DNA from: Caryophanales bacterium UBA6768
Lineage (GTDB): Bacteria > Bacillota > Bacilli > Bacillales_D > Amphibacillaceae
Length of the DNA stretch: 8,673 bases
Assembly: GCA_002453315.1 (NCBI GenBank)
Contig: DKGO01000021.1
Location: forward strand, 1 to 8,673
Direction: 5' to 3'
Positions 1 to 7,496 of this stretch are shown here, in pieces. The notes under the pieces were generated by a model. That model was given only the letters and a program-made list of their open reading frames with translations. It made no database searches and was not told the origin of the DNA. How positions within the stretch are numbered: position 1 is the first letter of the stretch; every line of letters starts with the position of its first letter. Both the position numbers and the translations under genes were made by a program.

Positions 1-1
1 A

Positions 2-427
2 TTACCCGGAACTGTTTATTTCGTATTAACGTTGGAAGAAGCAGAGTTTTTAATTAAAAAGGTGACAATGAATGATTCTATGAGAATTTTTGACTGTGAA
101 GATGATATTGAACCGAATGAAATGGCTATTTCAGTGCTAGAAGAAGTTGCTAATATTATTACGGGGGCCTATTTATCGGCTATTTCAGATTTTACGCAAA
201 TAAAAATGGCTGCATCTGTACCATACTTAAGTATTGATATGGCTGCTGCAACTTTAGTAACTGGCTTGATTGAATTATCAAATGTTACCGATTACGCCAT
301 TACAATTGAATCATCTCTAGCTGACGGAAATAAGAAAGGAATGACAAGTGGACAGTTTTTATTAATTCCTGACCCACCTTCAATACCGAAATTATTTCGG
401 GCACTTGGAATCGAAGAAAATGAATAA
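2..427 (+). CDS. cheC: CheC, CheY-P phosphatase of chemotaxis (3' part, start outside window)
   Basis: The reading frame is open from base 2 and ends at TAA 425-427, leaving 141 C-terminal codons of a protein that is about 209 residues in B. subtilis. CheC-family proteins dephosphorylate CheY-P and bind CheD, so they link receptor adaptation to the response regulator in the cytoplasm. The family signature S/D-x3-E-x2-N-x22-P is matched exactly here: Ser at 131-133, Glu at 143-145, Asn at 152-154, Pro at 221-223. This is the second of the two active-site helices known in CheC; the first would lie upstream of the window. The product ends in a 'LLIPDPPS...LFRALGI' segment typical of CheC C-termini. 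It overlaps cheD by 8 nt, which suggests translational coupling. The TTG at 32 is internal, because the frame upstream still reads CheC-like sequence (VYFVLTLEEAEF). Confidence 0.93.
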   Translation, partial: LPGTVYFVLTLEEAEFLIKKVTMNDSMRIFDCEDDIEPNEMAISVLEEVANIITGAYLSAISDFTQIKMAASVPYLSIDMAAATLVTGLIELSNVTDYAITIESSLADGNKKGMTSGQFLLIPDPPSIPKLFRALGIEENE

Positions 428-917
428 GCAATTAACAGTTATCAAAGTGGGGATTGCCGATTTAAATATTGTACGTCGTGACCAAATCATTCGCACATCT
501 GGTTTAGGGTCTTGTGTCGGCATTGTCATTTATGATTTAAATAATCAATTAGCGGGAATGGCCCATATTATGTTGCCAGATTCTAATTTAACACAACAAA
601 AGGATTTTAATCCATATAAATATGCCGATACTGCGATAGCTATTTTAGTAGAAAAATTACTAAAGTTAGGCGCAAAAAAAGTAAATTTAAAGGCTAAAAT
701 TGCTGGCGGAGCTCAAATGTTTGCTTTTCATTCAACCTCACCCATCACTAGAATTGGTCCACGAAATGTTGATGCAGTGCTTGAGGAATTAAAGAAATAT
801 CAAATTCCGATCGTTGCCAAAGATGTGGGCGGTAATAATGGACGTACAATTGAATTTGATCCAACATCGGGAATATTAAAAATTCGTGCCGTGAAAAAAG
901 AGGAGATTTTCATATAA
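420..917 (+). CDS. cheD: CheD, chemoreceptor glutamine deamidase
   Basis: CheD converts specific receptor glutamines to glutamate and is held by CheC as part of the adaptation system at membrane receptor clusters. The Cys-His-Thr triad known from Thermotoga CheD is present with exact spacing: Thr26, Cys32 and His49, in 'RTSGLGSC' and 'GMAHIMLP'. Later conserved parts include 'KAKIAGGAQMF' and 'VAKDVGGNNGR'. With ATG 420 the protein is 165 residues, close to the 166 of B. subtilis CheD. An in-frame TTG at 405 would add five residues inside cheC; ATG 420 is preferred because it is the stronger start codon and gives the usual N-terminus. The start overlaps the cheC stop (ATGAATAA), and the SD is weak (GAAG just upstream), which fits translational coupling to cheC. 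Confidence 0.94.
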   Translation: MNKQLTVIKVGIADLNIVRRDQIIRTSGLGSCVGIVIYDLNNQLAGMAHIMLPDSNLTQQKDFNPYKYADTAIAILVEKLLKLGAKKVNLKAKIAGGAQMFAFHSTSPITRIGPRNVDAVLEELKKYQIPIVAKDVGGNNGRTIEFDPTSGILKIRAVKKEEIFI

Positions 918-934
918 TTAGAAAGGATATAGAC

Positions 935-1720
935 ATGAAATCTGAAAATTCCAAGTCACTAGAATATTTATGGGAACAGTGGAGTGAGCAAAAAGATGAA
1001 CAAATTGCGAATGGTTTAATTAATCATTACATGTATTTAGTTCATTATCATGTAGATAGAATTGCTAGTTATATACCGAATAGTTTTGATAAAAATGATC
1101 TATTTAGCTTGGGATTATTAGGATTATATGATGCTTTGCATAAATTTGATATGGGCCGGAAATTGAAATTTGACACCTATGCAACGATTCGTATCCGTGG
1201 ATCTATCATCGATGGACTACGTAAAGAAGATTGGTTACCTAGGTCGATTAGAGATCAGGCCAAAATAATTGAACAAACATCACAAATGTTAGAAAAACAA
1301 CTAGAAAGAAATCCTACTGCAAAGGAAATTGCCTCCTCCTTACAAATGGGAGAAGATGAAGTGACATCTATTATAAGTGATACACTGTTTGCCAATGTAT
1401 TGTCAATGGATGCAACAACAAGTCACACAGATAACGGTGATGAAGTGATGCTCTCATCATCTATCGAAGATAACAAAATGACAACTCCTAGCAAACATTT
1501 GGACAATGTTATGTTAAAAGAAGATTTAATGAAAGGCTTGAAAAAATTAACAGAGAATGAACAAATGGTGATTAGTTTATTTTATTTTGATGAATTGACA
1601 CTAACAGAGATAGGTCATGTATTAAACTTAACGACCTCGAGAATTTCTCAAATTCATAAAAAAGCTATTTTTAAGTTACGAAATATTTTAAATGAATTGA
1701 ACAGCGAATATGTGAGATAA
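935..1720 (+). CDS. sigD: RNA polymerase sigma-28 factor SigD (FliA/WhiG type), flagellar and motility sigma
   Basis: This directs RNA polymerase to late flagellar, chemotaxis and autolysin genes. The protein is 261 residues (B. subtilis SigD: 254). Region 2 spans about residues 28-100 with 'NDLFSLGLLGLYDALHKFD', 'FDTYATIRIRGSIIDGLR' and 'EDWLPRSIR', a pattern typical of the sigma-28 group. Region 3 covers roughly 101-180, including 'ERNPTAKEIASSLQM'. Region 4 lies at about 203-252, with a helix-turn-helix around 222-245 ('LTLTEIGHVLNLTTSRISQIH'). Start ATG 935 has an AAAGGA Shine-Dalgarno at 922-927. The gene begins 17 nt after cheD and is followed 11 nt later by the FapA-like gene, so it is inside the operon. 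In B. subtilis the distal position of sigD in the fla/che operon affects how many cells become motile. The order here would allow the same, but that is inference. Confidence 0.96.
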   Translation: MKSENSKSLEYLWEQWSEQKDEQIANGLINHYMYLVHYHVDRIASYIPNSFDKNDLFSLGLLGLYDALHKFDMGRKLKFDTYATIRIRGSIIDGLRKEDWLPRSIRDQAKIIEQTSQMLEKQLERNPTAKEIASSLQMGEDEVTSIISDTLFANVLSMDATTSHTDNGDEVMLSSSIEDNKMTTPSKHLDNVMLKEDLMKGLKKLTENEQMVISLFYFDELTLTEIGHVLNLTTSRISQIHKKAIFKLRNILNELNSEYVR

Positions 1721-1731
1721 GGACGTGAAAT

Positions 1732-3111
1732 GTGATGGTGAAAATTCAGGATTACTTTTATATCGATATATCATCCGATAAACTAACGGCTTATCTATGT
1801 TGTCATGAAGTAAATAGTAGTGAAATATCCGAATTACAAATTACAGAGGAAGATATCATAGAATTAATGAAAAGGCATAAGGTGACATATGGTATTAAAT
1901 ATCCCCAAATTAAAGAGATGGTGGAGGAAATAAGACTAGATTTATTTCCTTTAAAAATTGCCGAGGGTACGGAACCAATTGATGGTGATGCGGGAAAGAT
2001 TATTTATGAAGCCGATTTAACAACGGAAATTGATCGGTCTGAAGGTTGGGATTTTCGGGAAGTGATGAAAATTCCTTCTGTTAAAAAAGGGGATAAGTTA
2101 GCAAAGATTGTGCTTCCTACGAAAGGAATTGATGGAAAATCTGTTTTAAATACTATCCTTCGGGCAAAGCATGGAAAACCGGTCAAATTACGGGCAGGGA
2201 AAAATGTCGTTTATGACCAAAATGAATTAACCTTTTTTGCAACAGAAGACGGGGAATTCAATATAGCATCAGATCAAATTAATGTATTTTCCTTATATGA
2301 AGTACGTGAGGATATTTCCTTAAAAATTGGGAATATAGACTTTGTTGGCTCTGTTCATATTTATGGTAATGTCCCAAGTGGCTATACAATTAAAGCCGTG
2401 GGAGATGTGAAGATATACGGAATTGTTGAGGCGGCGGAAATTAAAGCTGGTGGCTCCGTATTTGTATCCGAGGGAATGGCCGGTCTCAAAAAGGGTTTTA
2501 TTGAGGCAAACGAGAACGTCTATATTGGATATGTGAATCAGGGAAAAATTATCGCAGGAAATAGTATAGTCGTTGAAAATTCAATATTGCATAGTCATTG
2601 CAGTGCAACGAATGATATTATTTGCCAACACGGGAGTGTCATCGGTGGAACAATGTCTGCTGGTAGAATGATGAAAATTAAAAATGTAGGAAACCGAATG
2701 AACAGTGAAACAAGCATCATTTTTGAAACGGAGTTGAAACAGGCTTTAGAAATAAAGAAATTAAAAACAACAAAGGTTAATATAGAAGAAAATTTAAATA
2801 AAATTAATCTTTTAGTGAAAAAGTTAACTGCCTCACCACTACAAAAAAAGGATGCTAAAACAAAAGCAACTTTAAACAAACTAACTAATTCTAAACAAAT
2901 ATCTGAAAACCAAATCGTTGAAATAAATGAACAATTAAGAAAATTAGCACATGAAGTAGGGGAGGAGCGAGAGTCTTATTTAGAGGTGGAAGGGACAATT
3001 TACCCTAATGTCACGATTGGATTTAGTAAATATAAACGAAAATTAAACAGAGAACACCAAAATGTATTGATAAGAGTGATTGACAACGAAATAAAAATAT
3101 TTAGGAAATAA
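1732..3111 (+). CDS. FapA/DUF342 family beta-helix protein
   Basis: This 459-residue protein has the layout of the FapA (DUF342) family. A mixed N-terminal domain covers about residues 1-170 and includes 'VKKGDKLAKIVLPTKGIDG'. A glycine-rich repetitive region at about 185-325 has short beta repeats ('GSVHIYGNVPSGYTIKAVG', 'GSVFVSEGM', 'GKIIAGNSIVVENSI'), as in right-handed beta-helices. A lysine/glutamate/asparagine-rich coiled coil follows at about 330-410, then a short C-terminal beta segment. It has no signal peptide or membrane segment. The biochemical role of the family is poorly defined; Vibrio FapA is linked to polar flagellum formation, and the position after sigD agrees with a motility role. 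GTG 1732 is 8 nt after the AAGGA at 1719-1723; ATG 1735, 11 nt after it, is an alternative start and would remove one residue. The B. subtilis operon lacks this gene at this site. Confidence 0.85.
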   Translation: MMVKIQDYFYIDISSDKLTAYLCCHEVNSSEISELQITEEDIIELMKRHKVTYGIKYPQIKEMVEEIRLDLFPLKIAEGTEPIDGDAGKIIYEADLTTEIDRSEGWDFREVMKIPSVKKGDKLAKIVLPTKGIDGKSVLNTILRAKHGKPVKLRAGKNVVYDQNELTFFATEDGEFNIASDQINVFSLYEVREDISLKIGNIDFVGSVHIYGNVPSGYTIKAVGDVKIYGIVEAAEIKAGGSVFVSEGMAGLKKGFIEANENVYIGYVNQGKIIAGNSIVVENSILHSHCSATNDIICQHGSVIGGTMSAGRMMKIKNVGNRMNSETSIIFETELKQALEIKKLKTTKVNIEENLNKINLLVKKLTASPLQKKDAKTKATLNKLTNSKQISENQIVEINEQLRKLAHEVGEERESYLEVEGTIYPNVTIGFSKYKRKLNREHQNVLIRVIDNEIKIFRK

Positions 3112-3155
3112 ATATATTATTTGTCATTATAATGAATGGGAAGGTTGTGTGAATA

Positions 3156-3464
3156 ATGAGTTTAAAATCGATTGAACTACAAGTCGCTATCCCTAGAACC
3201 CATGACGCTGGTAAGATGCAGGACCAAATGACAAAACAATCACAACAATTTCAGGACACCTTAACGAAACAACAATTACAAGAAGAATTGCTCAGACGTG
3301 GTAAAGTGAATGAATATGACGCAGTTACCCAACAGAATGTGTCTGATGAGGAAAAACAACAACAACAAGAAGACAGGGAGAAAAAGGAACGACAATCGAA
3401 AGATAAGGAGAAACTACAGGTGAATCATCCTTATTTAGGGAAGAAAATCGATCGTAGCGGATAG
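3156..3464 (+). CDS. Small Gln-rich, highly charged protein of the motility operon, function unknown
   Basis: This is a 102-residue cytoplasmic-looking protein with no signal peptide or membrane helix. I recognise it only as a type of small hypothetical protein found near sigD/rpsB in some Bacillaceae, not as a named family. Residues 1-15 (MSLKSIELQVAIPRT) look ordered. Residues about 20-48 form a Gln-rich amphipathic helix, and 62-88 are almost entirely Glu/Lys/Gln/Asp and probably helical or disordered. The end 'HPYLGKKIDRSG' returns to a more ordered composition. About 18 of 102 residues are Gln. ATG 3156 has GGGAAGG at 3138-3144, 11 nt upstream, and no in-frame codon upstream extends it (TGA at 3150). 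It ends 12 nt before the SwrB-like gene, whose SD starts at its stop codon, so the two are probably translated together. A possible role with its flagellar neighbours is inferred from position only. Confidence 0.78.
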   Translation: MSLKSIELQVAIPRTHDAGKMQDQMTKQSQQFQDTLTKQQLQEELLRRGKVNEYDAVTQQNVSDEEKQQQQEDREKKERQSKDKEKLQVNHPYLGKKIDRSG

Positions 3465-3476
3465 AAGGGAATCGCC

Positions 3477-3938
3477 ATGACTTCATTTTTGTTAATTATT
3501 AGTTTTTTGTTACACATTTTATTGTTTATTATTATTTTTTATTTATATCAACATATTCAGACTTTAAAATCAAGCCAGGCAACAGAAATTGATCAAATGT
3601 TAAATGATTTTATTAAGCAAATAAAACTAGAGAATCAAGCATTACAAAAATCGCTATCCCATCCAACGGAAAAGGGAATAAAAAATGATGATGGGCAAAA
3701 TAAGGAACTTGAGAATGAACAAATGCTAGATAAAGTAGCCAAAAAGGAATTATTTGATCATCTTCAAATAAACACAGACCAATTAGTAACCAAGCCAACA
3801 GACCAGGTAGAAACCTCATTACAATCGAAAGTAATTTATTTACATGACCAAGGTCACTCAATTGAAAATATTGCTAAAAAATTAAATTGTGGTAAAACAG
3901 AGGTTGAGCTACTCATTAAATTTAACCAAAGTAAATGA
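3477..3938 (+). CDS. swrB: SwrB-like membrane-anchored protein, probable activator of flagellar export (DUF6115-type C-terminus)
   Basis: The 153-residue product has a single N-terminal membrane helix at about residues 3-24 (long run of Leu/Ile/Phe). A predicted coiled coil follows at about 28-60, then a hydrophilic linker. A C-terminal helix-turn-helix-like segment spans about 117-149 (core 'GHSIENIAKKLNCGKTEVELL'). This layout, and the location just upstream of rpsB and in the sigD gene cluster, match B. subtilis SwrB (YlxL, 167 residues). SwrB helps the flagellar type III export apparatus and basal body mature and is required for swarming. The C-terminal segment resembles the domain I know as DUF6115; whether it binds DNA is doubtful in a membrane-tethered protein, and a protein contact is more likely. 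The SD GAAGGGA lies at 3464-3470. No clear intrinsic terminator follows, so some transcription may run into rpsB. Orthology with SwrB is inferred from architecture and synteny rather than from strong sequence identity. Confidence 0.78.
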   Translation: MTSFLLIISFLLHILLFIIIFYLYQHIQTLKSSQATEIDQMLNDFIKQIKLENQALQKSLSHPTEKGIKNDDGQNKELENEQMLDKVAKKELFDHLQINTDQLVTKPTDQVETSLQSKVIYLHDQGHSIENIAKKLNCGKTEVELLIKFNQSK

Positions 3939-3968
3939 ACACCAATGAAAAGGGTGGGCGCTTTATGC

Positions 3969-3997
3969 TTGCTAATTAACTAAAATTATGTTATTTT
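3969..3997 (+). promoter_or_regulatory. Candidate promoter for rpsB (extended -10)
   Basis: TTGCTA (3969-3974) is separated by 17 nt from TATTTT (3992-3997). TG at 3989-3990 is correctly placed for an extended -10. Each hexamer matches the SigA consensus at four of six positions. The start site would be near 4004, giving a leader of about 125 nt before rpsB. The region is AT-rich, so chance matches are likely. Confidence 0.38.
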
Positions 3998-4048
3998 TAT
4001 TTTTGGTGTTTCATGAAAGAAGATATTCAATTACACACGTTCAAGGAT

Positions 4049-4084
4049 TTGTATATTAGGTGCCAACATGTTGGTAGTATACAA
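4049..4084 (+). promoter_or_regulatory. Hairpin in the rpsB leader, candidate regulatory RNA structure
   Basis: A perfect 7-bp outer stem pairs TTGTATA (4049-4055) with TATACAA (4078-4084), plus a T-G wobble at 4056/4077. A 4-nt bulge (4057-4060) lies on the 5' side. The inner stem 4061-4066/4071-4076 carries the self-complementary 12-mer CCAACATGTTGG at 4063-4074. There is no U-tract, so it is not an intrinsic terminator. It sits 44 nt upstream of the rpsB start. Ribosomal protein genes are often controlled by binding of the protein to such a leader; S2 does this in gamma-proteobacteria with a different element. The role here is inferred. Confidence 0.5.
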
Positions 4085-4095
4085 GGAAGAATTGA

Positions 4096-4120
4096 GCGGA
4101 GGATAAAAACCAAGAGGAGG
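4096..4120 (+). promoter_or_regulatory. Tandem Shine-Dalgarno sequences before rpsB
   Basis: AGAGGAGG at 4113-4120 is a near-perfect anti-SD match 8 nt before ATG 4129 and fixes the rpsB start. A second one, GGAGGA at 4098-4103, lies 25 nt before the ATG with no start codon in reach. It may be a ribosome standby site or a chance purine run. Confidence 0.7.
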
Positions 4121-4128
4121 AAAAAAGA

Positions 4129-4959
4129 ATGTCAGTTATATCAATGAAACAATTATTAGAAGCAGGAGTCCATTTTGGCCATCAAACACGTCGTTGGAAT
4201 CCAAAAATGAAGAAATATATTTTCACTGAGCGTAACGGAATTTATATTATCGATTTACAGAAAACCGTTAAAAAAATTGAGGTAGCATACGAATTTGTTA
4301 GACAGCTATCTGAGAACGGTGGAACAGTGCTATTTGTTGGAACGAAGAAACAGGCACAGGAATCTGTTAAGGATGAAGCAACTCGCTCTAGTATGTTTTA
4401 CGTGAATCAACGCTGGTTAGGCGGAACATTAACTAACTTCCAAACAATCCGCAAGCGAATTAACCGTCTAAAGGATATTGAAAAAATGGAAGAAGACGGC
4501 ACATTCGACGTCTTACCAAAAAAGGAAACAGTAGATTTGTTAAAAGAAAAGGACAGATTGCTGAAGTTTTTGGGTGGCATTAAAGATATGAAAAAATTGC
4601 CTGATGCAATTTTTGTTATTGATCCACGTAAAGAAAATATTGCCATTGCTGAAGCTCGTAAGCTTAATATTCCAATTATCGGTATTGTCGACACGAATTG
4701 TGATCCAGATGAGATTGATTATGTCATACCAGCGAATGATGATGCGATTCGGGCAGTTAAATTGTTAACCGGGAAAGTCGCTGATGCGATTATCGAAGGT
4801 AGACAAGGTGTAGAAATGGAAGAACAAAAAACGGTAGTTTCTGAAACGGCTGAAAAAGTGTCAGATGCTAAAAAGGAAGTGCCAGCAAAAGAAGAAAAAG
4901 TTGAAGAAGAGTCAGTGGAAGAAAAAGTAAGTACTGAAGAAAAAACTGACGGAGAGTAA
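4129..4959 (+). CDS. rpsB: 30S ribosomal protein S2, with long acidic C-terminal tail
   Basis: S2 binds late to the back of the 30S subunit between head and body and is needed to dock S1-like proteins and the mRNA in many bacteria. The core is textbook: '[20 protein letters not shown]' at 6-25, '[12 protein letters not shown]' at 35-46, '[12 protein letters not shown]' at 93-104, and '[18 protein letters not shown]' at 165-182. Further on come '[20 protein letters not shown]' at 185-204 and '[11 protein letters not shown]' at 204-214. The core ends near residue 228. Residues about 229-276 form a low-complexity tail rich in Glu and Lys, so the protein is 276 residues against about 246 in B. 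subtilis. The tail continues the same codon bias with no sign of frameshift. The gene is followed by a strong terminator, so it is probably its own transcription unit, fed by a promoter in the leader and perhaps by read-through from the motility operon. Confidence 0.98.
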   Translation: MSVISMKQLLEAGVHFGHQTRRWNPKMKKYIFTERNGIYIIDLQKTVKKIEVAYEFVRQLSENGGTVLFVGTKKQAQESVKDEATRSSMFYVNQRWLGGTLTNFQTIRKRINRLKDIEKMEEDGTFDVLPKKETVDLLKEKDRLLKFLGGIKDMKKLPDAIFVIDPRKENIAIAEARKLNIPIIGIVDTNCDPDEIDYVIPANDDAIRAVKLLTGKVADAIIEGRQGVEMEEQKTVVSETAEKVSDAKKEVPAKEEKVEEESVEEKVSTEEKTDGE

Positions 4960-4973
4960 TGAAACGTTAAAAG

Positions 4974-5006
4974 GTGATAAGGGGAAATCCTTTTATCACT
5001 TTTTTT
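4974..5006 (+). terminator. Intrinsic terminator after rpsB
   Basis: An 11-bp stem pairs GTGATAAGGGG (4974-4984) with CCTTTTATCAC (4989-4999), including two G-T pairs. The loop is AAAT (4985-4988), followed directly by seven T residues (5000-5006). It lies 14 nt after the rpsB stop. It should reduce or separate expression of tsf from rpsB. Confidence 0.92.
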
Positions 5007-5062
5007 AAAGAGTTAAATGGTAATGATTAAATAAATGAATTAGAAAATAGGAGGATTTTAGA

Positions 5063-5947
5063 ATGGCAATTACTGCAAAAATGGTAAAAGAATTACGTGA
5101 AATAACTGGTGCCGGAATGATGGATTGTAAAAAGGCCCTAACAGAAACAAATGGAAATATGGAAGATGCCATTGATTTCTTACGTAAAAGTGGGGCTGCA
5201 CAAGCGGCCAAAAAGGCTGGTCGAATCGCTGCGGAGGGATCAACGAAAATTGTGATAAGTGGCAATGATGCAGTATTGTTAGAAGTTAACTGTGAAACGG
5301 ATTTTGTAACAAAAAATGAAACTTTTAAAACTTTATTAAATGATTTAGGGGATCATTTAGTTTCGAAAAAACCAAATAATTTAGAAGCAGCATTAAAGCA
5401 AACAATGGATAGTAACAACACGACTGTAGAAGAACATATTAATGATGCAGTCGCTACTATTGGTGAAAAAATTTCACTACGTCGATTTGACGTAGTAAGT
5501 AAAGCAGACAACGAAGTGTTTGGATCATATTTACACATGGGTGGGACGATCGGTTCTTTAGTGTTATTAGAAGGAACGAATAATGAAGAGGTTGCTAAAG
5601 ACATTGCAATGCATGTTGCAGCAGCAAACCCAAGTTATATTTCACGTGAGGATGTTGCAGCAGAAGAGGTAAATCGTGAAAAGGAAATTTTAAAAGAACA
5701 AGCCTTAAATGAAGGAAAACCTGAAAAAATTGTTGAAAAAATGGTGGAAGGTCGTTTAGGTAAATTCTTTGAGGAAATTTGTTTACTTGAACAAAACTTT
5801 ATTAAGGACCCTGACAAGAAAGTTAATCAGTTAGTAAAAGAGAATGATGCAGCAGTTAAATATTTTGTTCGTTACGAAGTTGGCGAAGGAATGGAAAAAA
5901 GAGAAGAAAATTTTGCTGATGAAGTAATGAGTCAAATTAAAAAATAA
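5063..5947 (+). CDS. tsf: Translation elongation factor Ts (EF-Ts)
   Basis: EF-Ts is the nucleotide exchange factor that releases GDP from EF-Tu during translation elongation. The protein is 294 residues, as is usual for Bacillus (about 293). The N-terminal UBA-like domain (about 1-45) contains '[16 protein letters not shown]'. The key EF-Tu contact motif TDFV is at residues 79-82 within '[13 protein letters not shown]'. The dimerisation and C-terminal domains follow, with 'AMHVAAANP' and the conserved '[14 protein letters not shown]' near 242-255. ATG 5063 has AGGAGGA at 5049-5055. No good promoter could be seen in the 56 nt between the rpsB terminator and this gene, so tsf may depend on read-through past that terminator. 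That would give less EF-Ts than S2. Confidence 0.98.
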   Translation: MAITAKMVKELREITGAGMMDCKKALTETNGNMEDAIDFLRKSGAAQAAKKAGRIAAEGSTKIVISGNDAVLLEVNCETDFVTKNETFKTLLNDLGDHLVSKKPNNLEAALKQTMDSNNTTVEEHINDAVATIGEKISLRRFDVVSKADNEVFGSYLHMGGTIGSLVLLEGTNNEEVAKDIAMHVAAANPSYISREDVAAEEVNREKEILKEQALNEGKPEKIVEKMVEGRLGKFFEEICLLEQNFIKDPDKKVNQLVKENDAAVKYFVRYEVGEGMEKREENFADEVMSQIKK

Positions 5948-5970
5948 ATATTTTAATTCAAAGGGAACAC

Positions 5971-6755
<785 letters not shown>

Positions 6756-6760
6756 TTAAC

Positions 6761-7318
6761 ATGGCAAAAGATGTATTAACCCAACTAGATGAAAAGATGA
6801 ACACAGCGATACAAGCATTTACTAGAAATTTAGCTACTGTTCGAGCTGGACGGGCTAATCCAAGCTTGTTGGACAATGTTTTTGTTGATTACTATGGTGC
6901 GACAACGCCATTAAATCAATTAGCAACAATTGGTGCTCCGGAGCCTAGGCTTCTTGTCATTACACCATTTGATAAAACTTCCATCGGTGATATTGAAAAG
7001 GCAATCCAAAAGGCTGACTTAGGATTATCCCCATCAAGCGATGGAAATGTAATCCGCATTAATATTCCAACCTTAACAGAGGACAGACGTAGGGAGCTAA
7101 CAAAAGTAGTTGGGAAATATGCTGAAGAAGCCCGTATCCAAGTGAGAAATGTACGAAGAGATGCTAATGATCAATTGAAGAAAATGGAAAAGAATACAGA
7201 AATAACAGAAGATGGGCTAAGAAAATATCAAGATGAAGTTCAAAAAGAAACTGATAAATTCATCGAAAACATTGATCAAATAGTGAAAAATAAAGAAGCA
7301 GAAATTATGGAAGTTTAG
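6761..7318 (+). CDS. frr: Ribosome recycling factor
   Basis: RRF works with EF-G to split the post-termination ribosome so that its subunits can be reused. The 185 residues match the usual length. The three-helix bundle is built from residues about 1-30 and 106-185, with '[15 protein letters not shown]' (24-38) leading into domain II (about 31-105; '[12 protein letters not shown]', '[17 protein letters not shown]'). The C-terminal helix carries '[12 protein letters not shown]' (124-135) and '[20 protein letters not shown]'. ATG 6761 is preceded by AAGGGGGA at 6743-6750, which lies inside the end of pyrH. The gap to pyrH is 5 nt and a terminator follows 14 nt after the stop. Confidence 0.98.
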   Translation: MAKDVLTQLDEKMNTAIQAFTRNLATVRAGRANPSLLDNVFVDYYGATTPLNQLATIGAPEPRLLVITPFDKTSIGDIEKAIQKADLGLSPSSDGNVIRINIPTLTEDRRRELTKVVGKYAEEARIQVRNVRRDANDQLKKMEKNTEITEDGLRKYQDEVQKETDKFIENIDQIVKNKEAEIMEV

Positions 7319-7332
7319 GAAATGACCTTTTG

Positions 7333-7359
7333 CCCTCTTCTTAAGAGGGTATTTTATTT
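7333..7359 (+). terminator. Intrinsic terminator after frr
   Basis: A perfect 7-bp stem pairs CCCTCTT (7333-7339) with AAGAGGG (7343-7349) around a CTT loop. It is followed by TATTTTATTT, a T-rich tract broken by A residues. It marks the end of the pyrH-frr unit. Confidence 0.75.
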
Positions 7360-7456
7360 CCGATATTTTATAGTATGTCATCTGATTTTTTTAAACAGGG
7401 CTACTATTGAATTTTTTGTTTATAAAATGAAACTACTACTTTTTCGAGTTAATTCT

Positions 7457-7485
7457 TTAACAGCATTTTAAGTATAAAGTATACC
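7457..7485 (+). promoter_or_regulatory. Candidate SigA-type promoter for uppS-cdsA
   Basis: TTAACA (7457-7462, five of six -35 positions) and TATACC (7480-7485, four of six -10 positions) are spaced by 17 nt. The start would be near 7492, leaving a leader of about 85 nt before uppS. It lies after the frr terminator, where a new promoter is expected. The background is very AT-rich, so other starts (for example a TATACT at 7505-7510 with no good -35) are possible. Confidence 0.45.
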
Positions 7486-7496
7486 AAAACCATTTA

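Noticed and set aside
405..419. TTG at 405 as the cheD start
   Set aside because: It adds five residues within cheC with no SD; ATG 420 gives the family length and overlaps the cheC stop in a coupled arrangement.
456..2018. SigD-type -10 look-alikes GCCGATTT (456-463, 2011-2018) and GCCGATAC (624-631)
   Set aside because: All are inside coding sequence and none has a TAAA -35 element at the 14-16 nt spacing.
2004..2879. Minus-strand open frames opposite the FapA-like gene (2004-2186 and 2595-2879)
   Set aside because: They lie wholly inside a well-supported + strand gene, lack SD sequences and have compositions expected of antisense reading.
3080..3133. Perfect TTGACA (3080-3085) and perfect TATAAT (3128-3133) before the Gln-rich gene
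   Set aside because: They are 42 nt apart and neither has a partner at the right distance, and no TGn precedes the TATAAT.
3613..3861. Minus-strand open frame of 82 codons opposite the SwrB-like gene
   Set aside because: Antisense shadow; its hydrophobic content comes from reading charged codons in reverse, and no SD precedes it.
3945..3983. 12-codon leader peptide MKRVGALCLLIN before rpsB
   Set aside because: No SD upstream, it lies mostly upstream of the proposed transcript start, and no attenuation hairpins follow it.
4407..5817. Minus-strand open frames opposite rpsB and tsf
   Set aside because: Shadows of highly conserved genes, and one of them crosses the rpsB-tsf terminator region without any start signal.
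7428..7450. ECF-sigma-like TGAAAC ... CGAGTT before uppS
   Set aside because: The spacer is 11 nt, much shorter than the 16-17 nt of ECF promoters.
7427..7471. 14-codon open frame MKLLLFRVNSLTAF in the frr-uppS gap
   Set aside because: No SD and too short to support; expected by chance in AT-rich DNA.
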